This document shows, piece after piece, positions 25,888-35,600 of a DNA stretch of 64,000 nt. How positions within the stretch are numbered: position 1 is the first letter of the stretch; the number at the start of each line of letters is the position of its first letter. Location: NCBI GenBank assembly GCA_950295325.1, contig OX485803.1, forward strand, positions 36,843,554 to 36,907,553. Reading direction: 5' to 3'. A program made the position numbers and the translations under genes. Origin of the DNA: Polytrichum commune. Taxonomy: Eukaryota > Streptophyta > Polytrichopsida > Polytrichales > Polytrichaceae. The notes beneath the pieces are model-generated. The model saw only the letters and a list, made by a program, of their open reading frames with translations, had not been told where the DNA came from and ran no database searches.

Positions 25888-26835
25888 TCATCACAAATAA
25901 GAATGAAGCATTAGGAAGACGATTCTAGCAGACTTTCTGAAACCGAAAATGACGATATCAGAATAAAGGACTAGTGAAAGTCATCAACATCCTGGCAGGT
26001 ATGAGATCAGAAGATCTGCAAGCAAACAAACAAAACAGAGAAGATCTGACCAATTATGCACATAAAACTTGGTGCGTGCAGGTAGAGATATGCATAAAAA
26101 GAAGCACGGAAGGGCTTAATGAAAAGACGATTGAAGTATTGGAAATTTAAAGTCCAGCAAAGGAAGAAGTCAATGTCGAATAAAGGAATAGGGCCGTCAA
26201 GGTTCTTTCGTAGGGATCGCAAGTGTCTAGGCGAGTGAGAAATAAATGCTCTCGTAAGAAAATGCGACAGCGTTTAACTCTTAAAAGTGCAATACGTGTG
26301 ATGATTCTAATTTGACAGACTGAATGTATGTAACCTCTAAAGCAGGAGTAAATACGCTGCACCACATGAACTGAGGAGCAATTGCAAGTGCACAGCGCAC
26401 GTTCAGAGTATATATTCTTCTCTTCTTCCAATGCAGAGAAAAGTCCTGTCGAGGTTCATCCTCGATTACAAATCGATTACGAGCTGATATTGAAAATACA
26501 TACCTCTATACAGGTTCAATACAATGAGCAAACATTTCTCAAACTAGTTGCCAGGCTAGAAATTTTCAAGATCCTGGAGCTCAATGTCCAATTTTCCAGC
26601 ACCAGGAAATGGAAGATAGATTTCGACTAGACGACATGATAACGACATCCAGGACTTTCACTTGAACAAAGAGTAAATTTAGATGTGCACTATCATAATC
26701 CCCTACCACATCAGAAGTTTACTATGGTCGAGTAATCGATGCGGAAAGCTCAAGGATGGTCTGAATTTTGAATGAACCACTTCACTCTGTGCTTCTCATG
26801 TACAAACTTTCTCAGGAAGCTAAAAGCTAGATGTG
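25888..26835. other. Left part of the unit, no gene recognised
   Basis: Minus frames at 26007-26222 and 26147-26431 are open in both unit copies (counterparts 39530-39745 and 39670-39954) with a few substitutions, but they resemble nothing I know and could be chance. No other feature is supportable. Confidence 0.4.
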
Positions 26836-28175
26836 CCCTTACATTTTGACATATAAGTTCTGCCTCGCTAGCACACTTCACTGCAACGCGCTCTTGCGAT
26901 AAATTTGACACTTCACTGCACTATTCAAGAGCCAGCGAAAAATCTCTCTTTACGCCGACTCTCGAATCATCCATTCCATTTCACTCGATACGCTTACAAA
27001 ATCGTTGAAAAACGCCACGATCAGCATCTTTCCATTCCAACCCCTGATCCCGAATTCAAGAGTCCTCGAATTCGAAGACATCCAGTTCACACACAACGGG
27101 AAAAAGAAACACTATCTTCCTGTAAGCGGAGGAATCACCTGTCACCAGAAGGCGTGCAATGAAACCCGATCTGTCGCTCGAAAGAGCAAATTCAAAGTCC
27201 CCTTTCGTCCGAAAATTCCGTTTCTTTGTGAAATTCCTTTGCAAGCTATCTGGAATGACGTAATCGTTAGATTGTGCTCGGGTGCAGCAGCATCGCAATG
27301 TTTTGTGCGATGTCAGTGGCGACCCATCGCCACCTCCATCGCTCCGGGGAAGTTTAAAACAGGAGACGTTCCGGAGGCAAGCAAGCTCCCAGATCCCAAA
27401 CGAGGTATCTAATCAGAAAAAGGGACCTCAGTCGCACAGGTGATTGGGTGGCACCGTCCTCCTAGGGTTCAGGAAGTGGTTTGGGACCTTAAGCCCGGCC
27501 ACTCCCGCCTTCTACCCAGAAATTACGGTTGCAGATATCCGGCTTCGTAATCTAACCGTTGGTCAGCCGGGGGTGGAGATTTCAACGTCCAATGTCGAGG
27601 ATAAAGCAATAATACCCGGCGGATATGTACCAGCCCGGGTCGAATAAGTCATGGTTTTGGATTCCCTTTGTGGCCGCTTTTTTATTTCCACAGTCTACTC
27701 ATTTTAAAAATCTGATCACGGTTGTTTGAATATTGGAGATAAGGTTCTAAGGGGGCCTAATTCGGTGGCTCATCTTAAACGGACACTTATATTTGAGTGG
27801 TGTGTGGTTAGGTGTGGATCTAAGAATGGACACCAAAAACGAGATTCTAGGTTCATTACTCAACACAATTGGGGGCATCTACATGATCACTTCATACGAA
27901 AGAAAATTGTCACTGTAACAATGATGAAGATATTCTTACGAGCTCCACAAATTATGAGGGAATATAACTACATGTACAATTTGGGCTCGGTAGTCATCTC
28001 ACATTGATTGCATGTTTCATATCCTATAATTAAGAAGCATGAATGCAAAACTAAAAGTGTCCATTTAAGGTCCACTTACCTTTGTGATAAGTATCAATTT
28101 AGGTATTGACTTTTGTGTGAATTTTTTGGTTGCTCATCATCTAAGAAAATTGGAAATAAAGAGACATAAAGAATA
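26836..28175. repeat. Homogenised block of the unit, function unknown
   Basis: By eye this 1.34 kb is identical to the matching stretch of copy 2 (about 40359-41700), whereas flanking unit sequence shows scattered differences. It is more GC-rich than its surroundings. Open frames on both strands (27005-27412 +, 135 codons; 27056-27298 -, 80 codons; 27444-27647 +) are unrecognised. Part of it (from about 27158) recurs at 63848-64000, so it is a repeat family and not only part of the tandem unit. Confidence 0.65.
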
Positions 28176-28424
28176 TTGATTCTCCTATTTGTGTGGACTA
28201 CCATTTGGACTTACACATTGTTGTAAGATATTCTTGGGAATGTCATCAATTTTCATCAAGTCATTTTATTCTTTGCCTTTGTGCATACCACCTAATTGTG
28301 TTATCTAGGTGAAATAAGTATGTATGTATATACACTCAAGACAAAACCTATATGAGAGTGAGAAACTTCAAATGGTCTACATTAAGAGCATGAATATGGG
28401 TTTGTTTGGGAAGTTGCTAGTAAC

Positions 28425-28870
28425 TTTGCCAAAGGACATGAATGTGTGTACCAAACAAAATTCATCCAGAAGGACCAATATGATTGCCATAGATAGAAGG
28501 CATTAGACTGTCCAACCAAAGCTCCTAAAAGCTTGACAAGTTCACACAAGGACGATGAATATTTCAATTAAGGTAAGTGGACATAAGAGTCAAGTTCCAT
28601 GGGAGGGGGTGGCAAGCATTTTTGTGTGCCTACAAATGCTCCCTCCCATTGCCAAAGGACATGAATGTGTTTACCAAGCAAATTTCATCAAAAAGGACTG
28701 ATATGATTGCCATAGATAGAAGGCACTAGATTGTTCAATCAAAGCTCTTAAAAGCTTGACAAGTTCACACAAGGACAATGAATAATTTAACTAAGGTAAA
28801 TGGTCATCAAAGTCAAGTTCCATGGGAGGGGTTGGCAAGCATTTTTGTATGCCTACAAATGTTCCCTTCC
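28425..28870. repeat. 223-bp tandem repeats, copy-1 array
   Basis: Two repeats plus a partial third, with AAAGGACATGAATGTGT at 28431 and 28654. Each repeat has an internal inverted pair: ATGGGAGGG..AAGCATTTTTGT against ACAAATGCTCCCTCCCAT. Corresponding arrays lie at 41950-42400 and 47730-48140. Short open frames within the repeats are not credible genes. From 28870 to 29282 I see nothing further. Confidence 0.8.
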
Positions 28871-29287
28871 ATTGTGGACCCTACCCTCACCCCCCAATCC
28901 ACGCCCTCACAAGCTCTCGGGGTGGATCCATGTGTGAGGGTGAGAGTGTGCAAATGTGCATTTTTTTCGTCATTTTTTCCCATTCATATGGGAAGGTCCA
29001 TGACCTTTTCATTTACCTTTATGGCCACCTTATGACTCACTCTCAATAGCCTTTGGAAATTCATAATCATTCAACACTACTTCCAAACTTTATGATGTTG
29101 ATCCTAGCTCCTTCGTGTACATTTGTGAATGCTCAAAAATTTCAACCTCGCAAATCCGAGAAGTGTAAGGTAGCATACAAAACAAAGTAATCAAGGCCGG
29201 CCCATCTACCTTATTCGACGTGTGTTTCAACAAGACTTATCAACTTCATTTAGTAGATGAAAACCTCTCATACAACATAGGAGAGAC

Positions 29288-29515
29288 TGTTGGACACTGC
29301 CCATCAGCCCTTTCAGTTAGACCATTTCAGTTAGTGATTTAGCTTAGGGTTTCTAGTCACCATTAGGGTTTAAGTACCATTAGGGTTAATTAATGTGATT
29401 AGGTTAAACCTTGTGTATATCAACAGGAGTGCTCCTCCTTCTCTAAACAACAGTTAGTTCCGGGACAGTGTTCCTGTCTCCGAGTTACACATTTGATTCT
29501 GTGTAGTGTTTATCA
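29288..29515 (+). repeat. Copia 5' LTR
   Basis: 228 bp, begins TGTTGGACACTG and ends GTGTTTATCA (TG..CA rule). Differs from the 3' LTR by a 3-bp indel in the CTCCTC stretch and one substitution (TGTTCCTG against TGCTCCTG), by eye. Confidence 0.96.
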
Positions 29516-29527
29516 TGGTATCAGAGC
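29516..29527 (+). other. Copia primer-binding site
   Basis: TGGTATCAGAGC follows the 5' LTR directly. It is the usual plant Copia site, complementary to the 3' end of initiator methionine tRNA, where minus-strand DNA synthesis is primed. Confidence 0.93.
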
Positions 29528-29653
29528 AGGTTCCCAACTAGAGCAGGATCTCGCTAGGCTACTCTTTCTCTTCCCCTTATTATTATTCAGATGTCTACTG
29601 TAGAGAGAGATACAGAAAGCACTTTCCAATCTAGTAACATTCGGTAGATCACA

Positions 29654-32600
29654 ATGGTGAACGACAGTGGCCTTCCGGAGACCTACCATCTCGAAGGTGG
29701 TAACAATTTTGGAGTGTGGTCTTACAGAATGAAGAATCTTCTTCAGAAGGATGGAAGGTTTCACTATTGCCTCACGCCGCCGAGCGAGGTCATGGGGGAA
29801 GAAGAGAGGACGGCTAGACAACAAGTGATGAGCATCATCAACAGCAATGCCAAGAACAACGCTCTCAAGCTTCTTCGCCGTTACCACGATCCGCACGAGT
29901 GCTGGACCGGATTGAAGACAAGGTATGAATCCAACAGCGGTCCTCGTAGAGTTATGCTGATCGAAAAATTCTTTGCCTTGCGAAAGACAGAGTCCATCTC
30001 AATGGACGCCCATCTCACCGAAGTGAAGGAGGTTGCAAACCTTTTGGAAGAGGTTGAGGTCATCATTCCTAAAGACATAATAGTGTATTATACACTCAAG
30101 AATTTGCCCAAGGAGTACGAGATCTTTAAACGTATGCAGATCTCCGCTCAATCTTTACCAACCTACGAGCAACTTGAAGCCAAGTTGATCTCTGAAGAGA
30201 CCTCTATCAAGCTGGAGAGTCAGCATAAGGAGGACGGAGAAGTTTTTTTCTCTCACCATGATCGGACCAGACGACCTCAGACTTCGAGGTATCATTCTCC
30301 GGCTACACAGCCGCCACGAAACTCTTATTACGGCAGAAGACTTCCGGATGCGGGAGGACACTCTGCATCCCGATTCTTGAACCCTTCACAAGGAGGAGGT
30401 TCAAACCCATCGCCCCGTTTTTCGAACTCACCGCAAGCTACAGGACCGAACTCATCACGGCCACAACAACACCGATATGCGGCGCCGACACCGAGAGGAG
30501 CTGCTCAACCCAACTATCAACCCCGATTTCGGCAGAGAGGGCCTGAGCGACCTCGAAGTGACAAGTGCAACTTCTGCGGCTTAGATGGTCACTTTGAAAG
30601 AGAGTGCAACTTGTGCTCCATATTGGACCGCATGAAGGACTATGAGCAAGAGCTCCTACAACAGCGAGATCGCAACTGGAGTGGACAAGTTCACAATCTT
30701 GAACAACCAGGGGAGGCATTCGATCAAGACACAGAGACTCACGACCTCAGCCGCGCCGACCAAGTGGTTGATGCTTGCCTCATTGAACTCAACTTGTTGG
30801 ACACACCATCAGAATCTCCTTCTTGGTACCTAGATTCCGGAGCCACCCATCATGTCTCAGGGGACTCCTCTATTTTTTCATCTATCCATCCCACTAGCGG
30901 AACTCAAGTTAGATCAGCAGGAGGTCAGAGTCACAATGTAGCTGGAGTCGGAAATGTCGACATCCAGCTTTCCACAGGTGCAATAAAAACTGTTTCTTCC
31001 GTGCTTTACACCCCTGGTATTACCAAAAATTTGCTTAGCGTTGGAACTTTGGCCGATCATAACAAAACCCTTATCTTTAGACAAAACGGATGTTTTGTAC
31101 TTGATAACGATACTCTCCAAGTGGAGATCTTTGCTCAAAGGGAAACCCCTAAGGGTCTTTACAGACTTTCGGGAACACACAACAATTCGGGCGCAGTAGC
31201 TAATGTGATCTACTCTTATTCTCCCGCTACACTATGGCATAAACGCCTCGGCCACTTCAATACCAAGGGTTTGCAGCGAATGATCAACTTCGAAGCGGTC
31301 AAGGGACTGCCTCACCTGCATTTCTCCAACCAAACATGTAATGGCTGTCACCTCGGCAAGCATACCAGGAAGAAGATGCCCAAACAAACTAACCACCGTA
31401 CCTCGAAAATTCTGGAGCTTATCCACTCTGATGTGTGTGGCCCTTTCAGAGCCAAGTCTCTCGGAGGATGCCGCTACTTTATCACCTTCATAGACGATTA
31501 CTCCAGGAAGCTCTGGATTTATTTTCTCGCTGCGAAAAGTCAAGCGTTGCAGAAATTCCAACACTTCGTTCATGCCATGGAAACTTCTACCGGACAGCGA
31601 GTCAAGAAGCTTCGTACCGACAATGGAGGCGAGTTTACTTCTAAAGACTTCTTAGCCTTCTGCTCGTCCAAGGGCATCCTAAGAGAACTTGTTCCACCCT
31701 ACACGCCGGAACGCAATGGCGTTGCGGAGCGCAGAAATCGGTCAATTTTGGACATCACCAGGTGTCTCTTAATTGATAAAGCCCTACCCGGACATCTGTG
31801 GGCAGAAGCGGTTAAAGCCGCTGGCGACATCCTGAACCTCAGATCTACAAAACAACATCCTGACAAGACTCCACAGGAACTCTTCGATGGTAAGAAGCCT
31901 TCCATTAGTCACCTAAGAATTTTCGGTTCCCCTGTTTTCGTTCATGTTCCCAAAATTTCTCGCACCAAGTTGGATCCTCGCTCCGAGCAGTGTGTGCTCT
32001 TAAGTTTCGACACAGCTGCTAAAGCTTACAGATGTTATAGACCTTCGACAAGGAAGGTCTTCATATCTCGGGATGTCTCTATCGATGAGTCTGCTTCAAA
32101 TTACCCTCATCAACACCTCGCCCACAACGAAAACCCATCTCCTGAAGACATTCCCGCTCCGACAGCAAGGGAGGAACTCCTCGCTCGACCTCCACCACAA
32201 CTTCATGTGGACGAATCTGTTTCACACACCCCTCTTTCATCTGCTCCAGATGACCCTCTGTTCCCGGGTGACCATCCAGACACGGGACCACTCTCAGTCG
32301 CTCCCTTGTCACCTATCCATTCTATTTCCTCCTCTGATTCTCAACCAACAGCGTCCATAGACCCACCCGCTCCTCCCTCGACGACTATTCCCCGGCGTTC
32401 AGACCGCATCCGTCACTTTCCAAAACACCTGCATGACTTCGCAGCGCATGTACAGCTTCAACCTCAACATCTCTCGGCCGACGAGCTCACCGACAACCTC
32501 ACCTTTACACATGCCAGTGTTCACCCGAAATGGAGGACCGCCATGCAGGAAGAAATCGCCTCTATTCACGCAAACCGGACGTGGTCTCTCGTCCCCTTAC

Positions 32601-34072
32601 CTCCTGACAAGAAGGCCATCACCTCAAAATGGGTTTATAAACTCAAACCAGGAAATCCCGGTGAACAACCTCGCTTCAAAGCTCGCCTCGTTGCTCGAGG
32701 TTTTGAGCAAACTGACGGCGTCGATTTTGGCGAGACTTTCGCACCTGTAGTGCGTTGGGAAACGATACGTATCCTCATTGCCATAGCTGTACATCTAAAC
32801 TGGCCCATTCACCAGCTCGATGTATTAACAGCGTTTCTCAATGGAATCCTCAAGGAGGATGTTTACATGACCCAGCCTCAAGGATTTATCAAAGCTGGAT
32901 TGGCGCATCTAGTCTGTAAGCTACATAAATCTCTATATGGCCTCAAGCAGAGCCCAAGAGCATGGTATGCTCGACTTCATGCTGCCCTTCTTTCATGGAA
33001 TCTCATTCAATCTACCTCCGATCCAAACCTTTATTTTGCTCATACAGGTACCGATACCACTGTCCTTCTCGTTTACGTTGATGACATTATCCTTACAGGA
33101 AGCAACCCCAAGCTGCTTGACAATCTCAAGGTCAACTTACATACCACTTTTCGGACAAATGATCTCGGCCCTATCCGACGTTATCTTGGCGTTCAGTTTG
33201 ACAGGAGTCCACATGGCCTCACAATGCACCAAACAGAGTATGCATTAAGCATCCTCAACCAATTCGGCATGGCAGACTGTGCTCCATCCTCGACTCCACT
33301 TCCAGAAGGCACAGTCCTCTCCACAAATTCATCTACCCCTCCAATAGATGCTATTCTCTATCGGATGTTTGTCGGCAAACTCTTATTCCTCACAAAAACG
33401 CGTCCCGATATCGCACATGCTGTGGGAGTTGTCAGTAGATTTATGCAACGTCCACAACAAGCTCACCTTCAAGCGGCTAAACATATTCTCAGGTACATTT
33501 GTCGCCATCCAGACCTTGGCTTGTCTTACCAACAAGGGAAGGAAAATTGTCTGAATGGCTATACAGATGCCGACTATGGCCAGGACATTGACGATAGAGC
33601 TTCAGTGGGTGCCTACATCTTCTTTCTCGGTAATTCTCCTATCACATGGGTCTCCAAAAAGCAGTCAAGTACCTCGAGGTCTTCATGCGAATCAGAATAT
33701 AGAGCCTTGTCTCAGTGTTCCTGCGAAGCTATCTGGATTCGAGGATTGTTAATTGAGCTTAAAATCCACGACAACCGGCCTACCAACATCTATTGCGATA
33801 ACCAGAGCAGCATCAAGCTCAGCTACAACCCAGTCTTCCACGAGAAGTCCAAGCACTTTCAGATTGACTACCGTTTCACACGTCAGAAGGTTGAAGACAA
33901 TTCCATCAAAGTCCAATTTATTTCATCACAAGAACAGCCAGCTGACATTCTTACAAAACCTCTTGGGAGGATTAAGTTTGAGACATGCAGAGACAAGCTA
34001 CATCTTCGAAACTCTCTTACCCTACCCTCATCGAATGTCTTGGGTAATAGACTCCCATTGAGCTATCTGTAG
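29654..34072 (+). CDS. Copia gag-pol polyprotein (1472 aa), intact
   Basis: Single frame from ATG at 29654 to TAG, about the normal length for plant Copia. Order of domains: gag (about 1-300, with GVWSYRMKNLLQ near the start); CCHC zinc knuckle CNFCGLDGHFEREC (305-318); protease with WYLDSGATHHVS (Asp394); pre-integrase LWHKRLGHFNTKGL; integrase with HSDVCGPF, TDNGGEF and NGVAERR giving catalytic residues D593, D656 and E692; reverse transcriptase with KWVYKLK, LYGLKQSPRAWY and YVDD (1141-1144); RNase H with YTDADYGQD and SSCESEYRALS. The order integrase before reverse transcriptase defines Copia. The many frames in other phases are shadows. Expression would come from the 5' LTR. No frameshift or stop is seen. 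Confidence 0.97.
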   Translation: MVNDSGLPETYHLEGGNNFGVWSYRMKNLLQKDGRFHYCLTPPSEVMGEEERTARQQVMSIINSNAKNNALKLLRRYHDPHECWTGLKTRYESNSGPRRVMLIEKFFALRKTESISMDAHLTEVKEVANLLEEVEVIIPKDIIVYYTLKNLPKEYEIFKRMQISAQSLPTYEQLEAKLISEETSIKLESQHKEDGEVFFSHHDRTRRPQTSRYHSPATQPPRNSYYGRRLPDAGGHSASRFLNPSQGGGSNPSPRFSNSPQATGPNSSRPQQHRYAAPTPRGAAQPNYQPRFRQRGPERPRSDKCNFCGLDGHFERECNLCSILDRMKDYEQELLQQRDRNWSGQVHNLEQPGEAFDQDTETHDLSRADQVVDACLIELNLLDTPSESPSWYLDSGATHHVSGDSSIFSSIHPTSGTQVRSAGGQSHNVAGVGNVDIQLSTGAIKTVSSVLYTPGITKNLLSVGTLADHNKTLIFRQNGCFVLDNDTLQVEIFAQRETPKGLYRLSGTHNNSGAVANVIYSYSPATLWHKRLGHFNTKGLQRMINFEAVKGLPHLHFSNQTCNGCHLGKHTRKKMPKQTNHRTSKILELIHSDVCGPFRAKSLGGCRYFITFIDDYSRKLWIYFLAAKSQALQKFQHFVHAMETSTGQRVKKLRTDNGGEFTSKDFLAFCSSKGILRELVPPYTPERNGVAERRNRSILDITRCLLIDKALPGHLWAEAVKAAGDILNLRSTKQHPDKTPQELFDGKKPSISHLRIFGSPVFVHVPKISRTKLDPRSEQCVLLSFDTAAKAYRCYRPSTRKVFISRDVSIDESASNYPHQHLAHNENPSPEDIPAPTAREELLARPPPQLHVDESVSHTPLSSAPDDPLFPGDHPDTGPLSVAPLSPIHSISSSDSQPTASIDPPAPPSTTIPRRSDRIRHFPKHLHDFAAHVQLQPQHLSADELTDNLTFTHASVHPKWRTAMQEEIASIHANRTWSLVPLPPDKKAITSKWVYKLKPGNPGEQPRFKARLVARGFEQTDGVDFGETFAPVVRWETIRILIAIAVHLNWPIHQLDVLTAFLNGILKEDVYMTQPQGFIKAGLAHLVCKLHKSLYGLKQSPRAWYARLHAALLSWNLIQSTSDPNLYFAHTGTDTTVLLVYVDDIILTGSNPKLLDNLKVNLHTTFRTNDLGPIRRYLGVQFDRSPHGLTMHQTEYALSILNQFGMADCAPSSTPLPEGTVLSTNSSTPPIDAILYRMFVGKLLFLTKTRPDIAHAVGVVSRFMQRPQQAHLQAAKHILRYICRHPDLGLSYQQGKENCLNGYTDADYGQDIDDRASVGAYIFFLGNSPITWVSKKQSSTSRSSCESEYRALSQCSCEAIWIRGLLIELKIHDNRPTNIYCDNQSSIKLSYNPVFHEKSKHFQIDYRFTRQKVEDNSIKVQFISSQEQPADILTKPLGRIKFETCRDKLHLRNSLTLPSSNVLGNRLPLSYL

Positions 34073-34757
34073 ATGAAGCATACGCTTCCATCTCCTCTTC
34101 CTCACTTAGGTAATAGCTTTTTCTCCCTCGGTTCAAATTGCTCTTACTATACACTAATTCTGTTGACGGGGAACAGTAACTCAATTTTCTTGCTGGTTCT
34201 CTCGCACCCATCTCAAATGGACCTCTTAACCCTGCGACCGACTCAAGACTATCTACTTCCGACAAATTTAACTCCGACCGCTCGGTGAAGTCCACGAGGT
34301 GCTCAGCAAGTAAAATCGAAATTGCCGCCCGCTCATTCTCAACTCTCTCACTTAACGAAGGTCGAGGAACACGATTGGCTGCTAGAAAGCGGAGGAAACC
34401 AGGCGAATCAACCCGCACCATCTCCAATGCCGACCATTCCACCGTTGTCCCTATTTTTCTCTTCCATGCCCTGTTCACTCTTCGGAGCCTCCACAGGAGT
34501 GACACACTCACTCTCCCGTGAAGTGATGGCCAAATACGGTGGAGCACAAGCTCATCATTAAGAGGGGGCATCAGTGTTCTCTCCTCAGCCTCCACATCCT
34601 GTTCCTCTCCCATTGAAGTCTGTTCACTTGATACGAAAACCCGCTTTTCGATCATATCTATCAACTGACTTATTCCCCGTTTCAACAACATTAGGATCGT
34701 CCACACTAGCAGCGATATCAGACGGATCCATGTTACTTCTCTCAAACGTAGATCCAT
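34017..34757 (-). CDS. Antisense open frame in the Copia 3' region, F-box-like start, host-derived?
   Basis: An open frame of about 246 codons on the strand opposite pol, between the pol stop and the 3' LTR, overlapping the last 56 bases of pol. The first ATG is at 34757; another at 34613 gives a start closer to the conserved-looking part. The segment LNDELVLHRIWPSLHGRV, then LLWRLRRVNRAWKRKIG, has the leucine, proline and tryptophan pattern of an F-box-type helical motif; then comes VDSPGFLRFLAAN. The tail is rich in Ser, Glu and Tyr. Such a region is not part of standard Copia coding capacity, so capture of a host gene fragment is a reasonable inference. The F-box label is weak. No intron is visible, as expected for a copy passed through RNA. 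Confidence 0.55.
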   Translation of the reverse strand: MDLRLREVTWIRLISLLVWTILMLLKRGISQLIDMIEKRVFVSSEQTSMGEEQDVEAEERTLMPPLNDELVLHRIWPSLHGRVSVSLLWRLRRVNRAWKRKIGTTVEWSALEMVRVDSPGFLRFLAANRVPRPSLSERVENERAAISILLAEHLVDFTERSELNLSEVDSLESVAGLRGPFEMGAREPARKLSYCSPSTELVYSKSNLNRGRKSYYLSEEEEMEAYASSTDSSMGVYYPRHSMRVG

Positions 34758-34807
34758 CTCACTCAATTACTCAACTCTCGCCAAGCGAACCTCAAGGGGC
34801 TGTGTGC

Positions 34808-34816
34808 AAGAGGGGG
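34808..34816 (+). other. Copia polypurine tract
   Basis: AAGAGGGGG directly precedes the 3' LTR, the usual primer for plus-strand DNA synthesis. Confidence 0.85.
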
Positions 34817-35041
34817 TGTTGGACACTGCCCATCAGCCCTTTCAGTTAGACCATTTCAGTTAGTGATTTAGCTTAGGGTTTCTAGTCACCATTAGGGTTT
34901 AAGTACCATTAGGGTTAATTAATGTGATTAGGTTAAACCTTGTGTATATCAACAGGAGTGCTCCTCCTCTAAACAACAGTTAGTTCCGGGACAGTGCTCC
35001 TGTCTCCGAGTTACACATTTGATTCTGTGTAGTGTTTATCA
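34817..35041 (+). repeat. Copia 3' LTR
   Basis: 225 bp, TG..CA ends, near-identical to 29288-29515; followed by GAGAC, the second target-site copy. Confidence 0.96.
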
Positions 35042-35046
35042 GAGAC

Positions 35047-35600
35047 AAGGGTGTCACTCTAACAACACAACAACCATATCCAGCCATGTGCATATGTCAC
35101 TGACAAACCAAGCTAGCTATGATATAACTACAATGAGTTCTTTAAATTCCTCGGAGCTCCACTAATTTGAGGCCAATCATTAGTCCACTTGAATGATGCT
35201 ACAAGACCTTCGAGTTCATGTGAATTTCACTCCACACGTGATACTTACATGTACTATATCAAGAATTCAATGTAGATACATCTCAATCCACTCAAGTTCA
35301 CATGCTGGCACCAAAACTTAGAGCTCACAAGATTTTCAAATTCAAGGAGTGCCGCAAAAGCAACAAATGCTTAACATCCAAGGATCATGCGATAACTTCT
35401 TCATTGATTTGAGAGTGACATACATATGAAGCAATAGTGAGTAACTGAATGAATGAATGAGAACGTCGACAACATGAGTATGCTTTGCAAGATTGAGAAT
35501 TTTTTCAACTATAACAACCATGGCATCAAACACACAAAAGTTAGTTAAATACTTAATAACAATCAAAATATACATACTAACACAGGCTTGTAAGTATAAA
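35047..35600. other. 3' flank of ankyrin-PGG gene copy 1
   Basis: Non-coding in appearance, matches 42812-43380 of copy 2 with scattered changes. It probably includes the 3' UTR of the minus-strand gene; no poly(A) signal is assigned. Confidence 0.4.

Larger units (their letters stand above)
29288..35041 (+). mobile_element. Complete Ty1/Copia LTR retrotransposon
   Basis: 5754-bp element with near-identical LTRs, primer-binding site, one uninterrupted gag-pol frame and a polypurine tract. Target-site duplication GAGAC is present at 29283-29287 and 35042-35046. Copy 2 of the tandem unit has the unoccupied site (near 42808, GAAAGACAAGGG against GAGAGAC at the insertion), confirming both limits and an insertion after the unit duplicated. 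No disabling mutation is visible, so autonomy is plausible. Confidence 0.97.

Noticed and set aside
29513-33752. Many open frames on the opposite strand or in other phases of the Copia gag-pol gene
   Set aside because: They overlap a full-length polyprotein with all expected domains and have no domains of their own; they are shadows.
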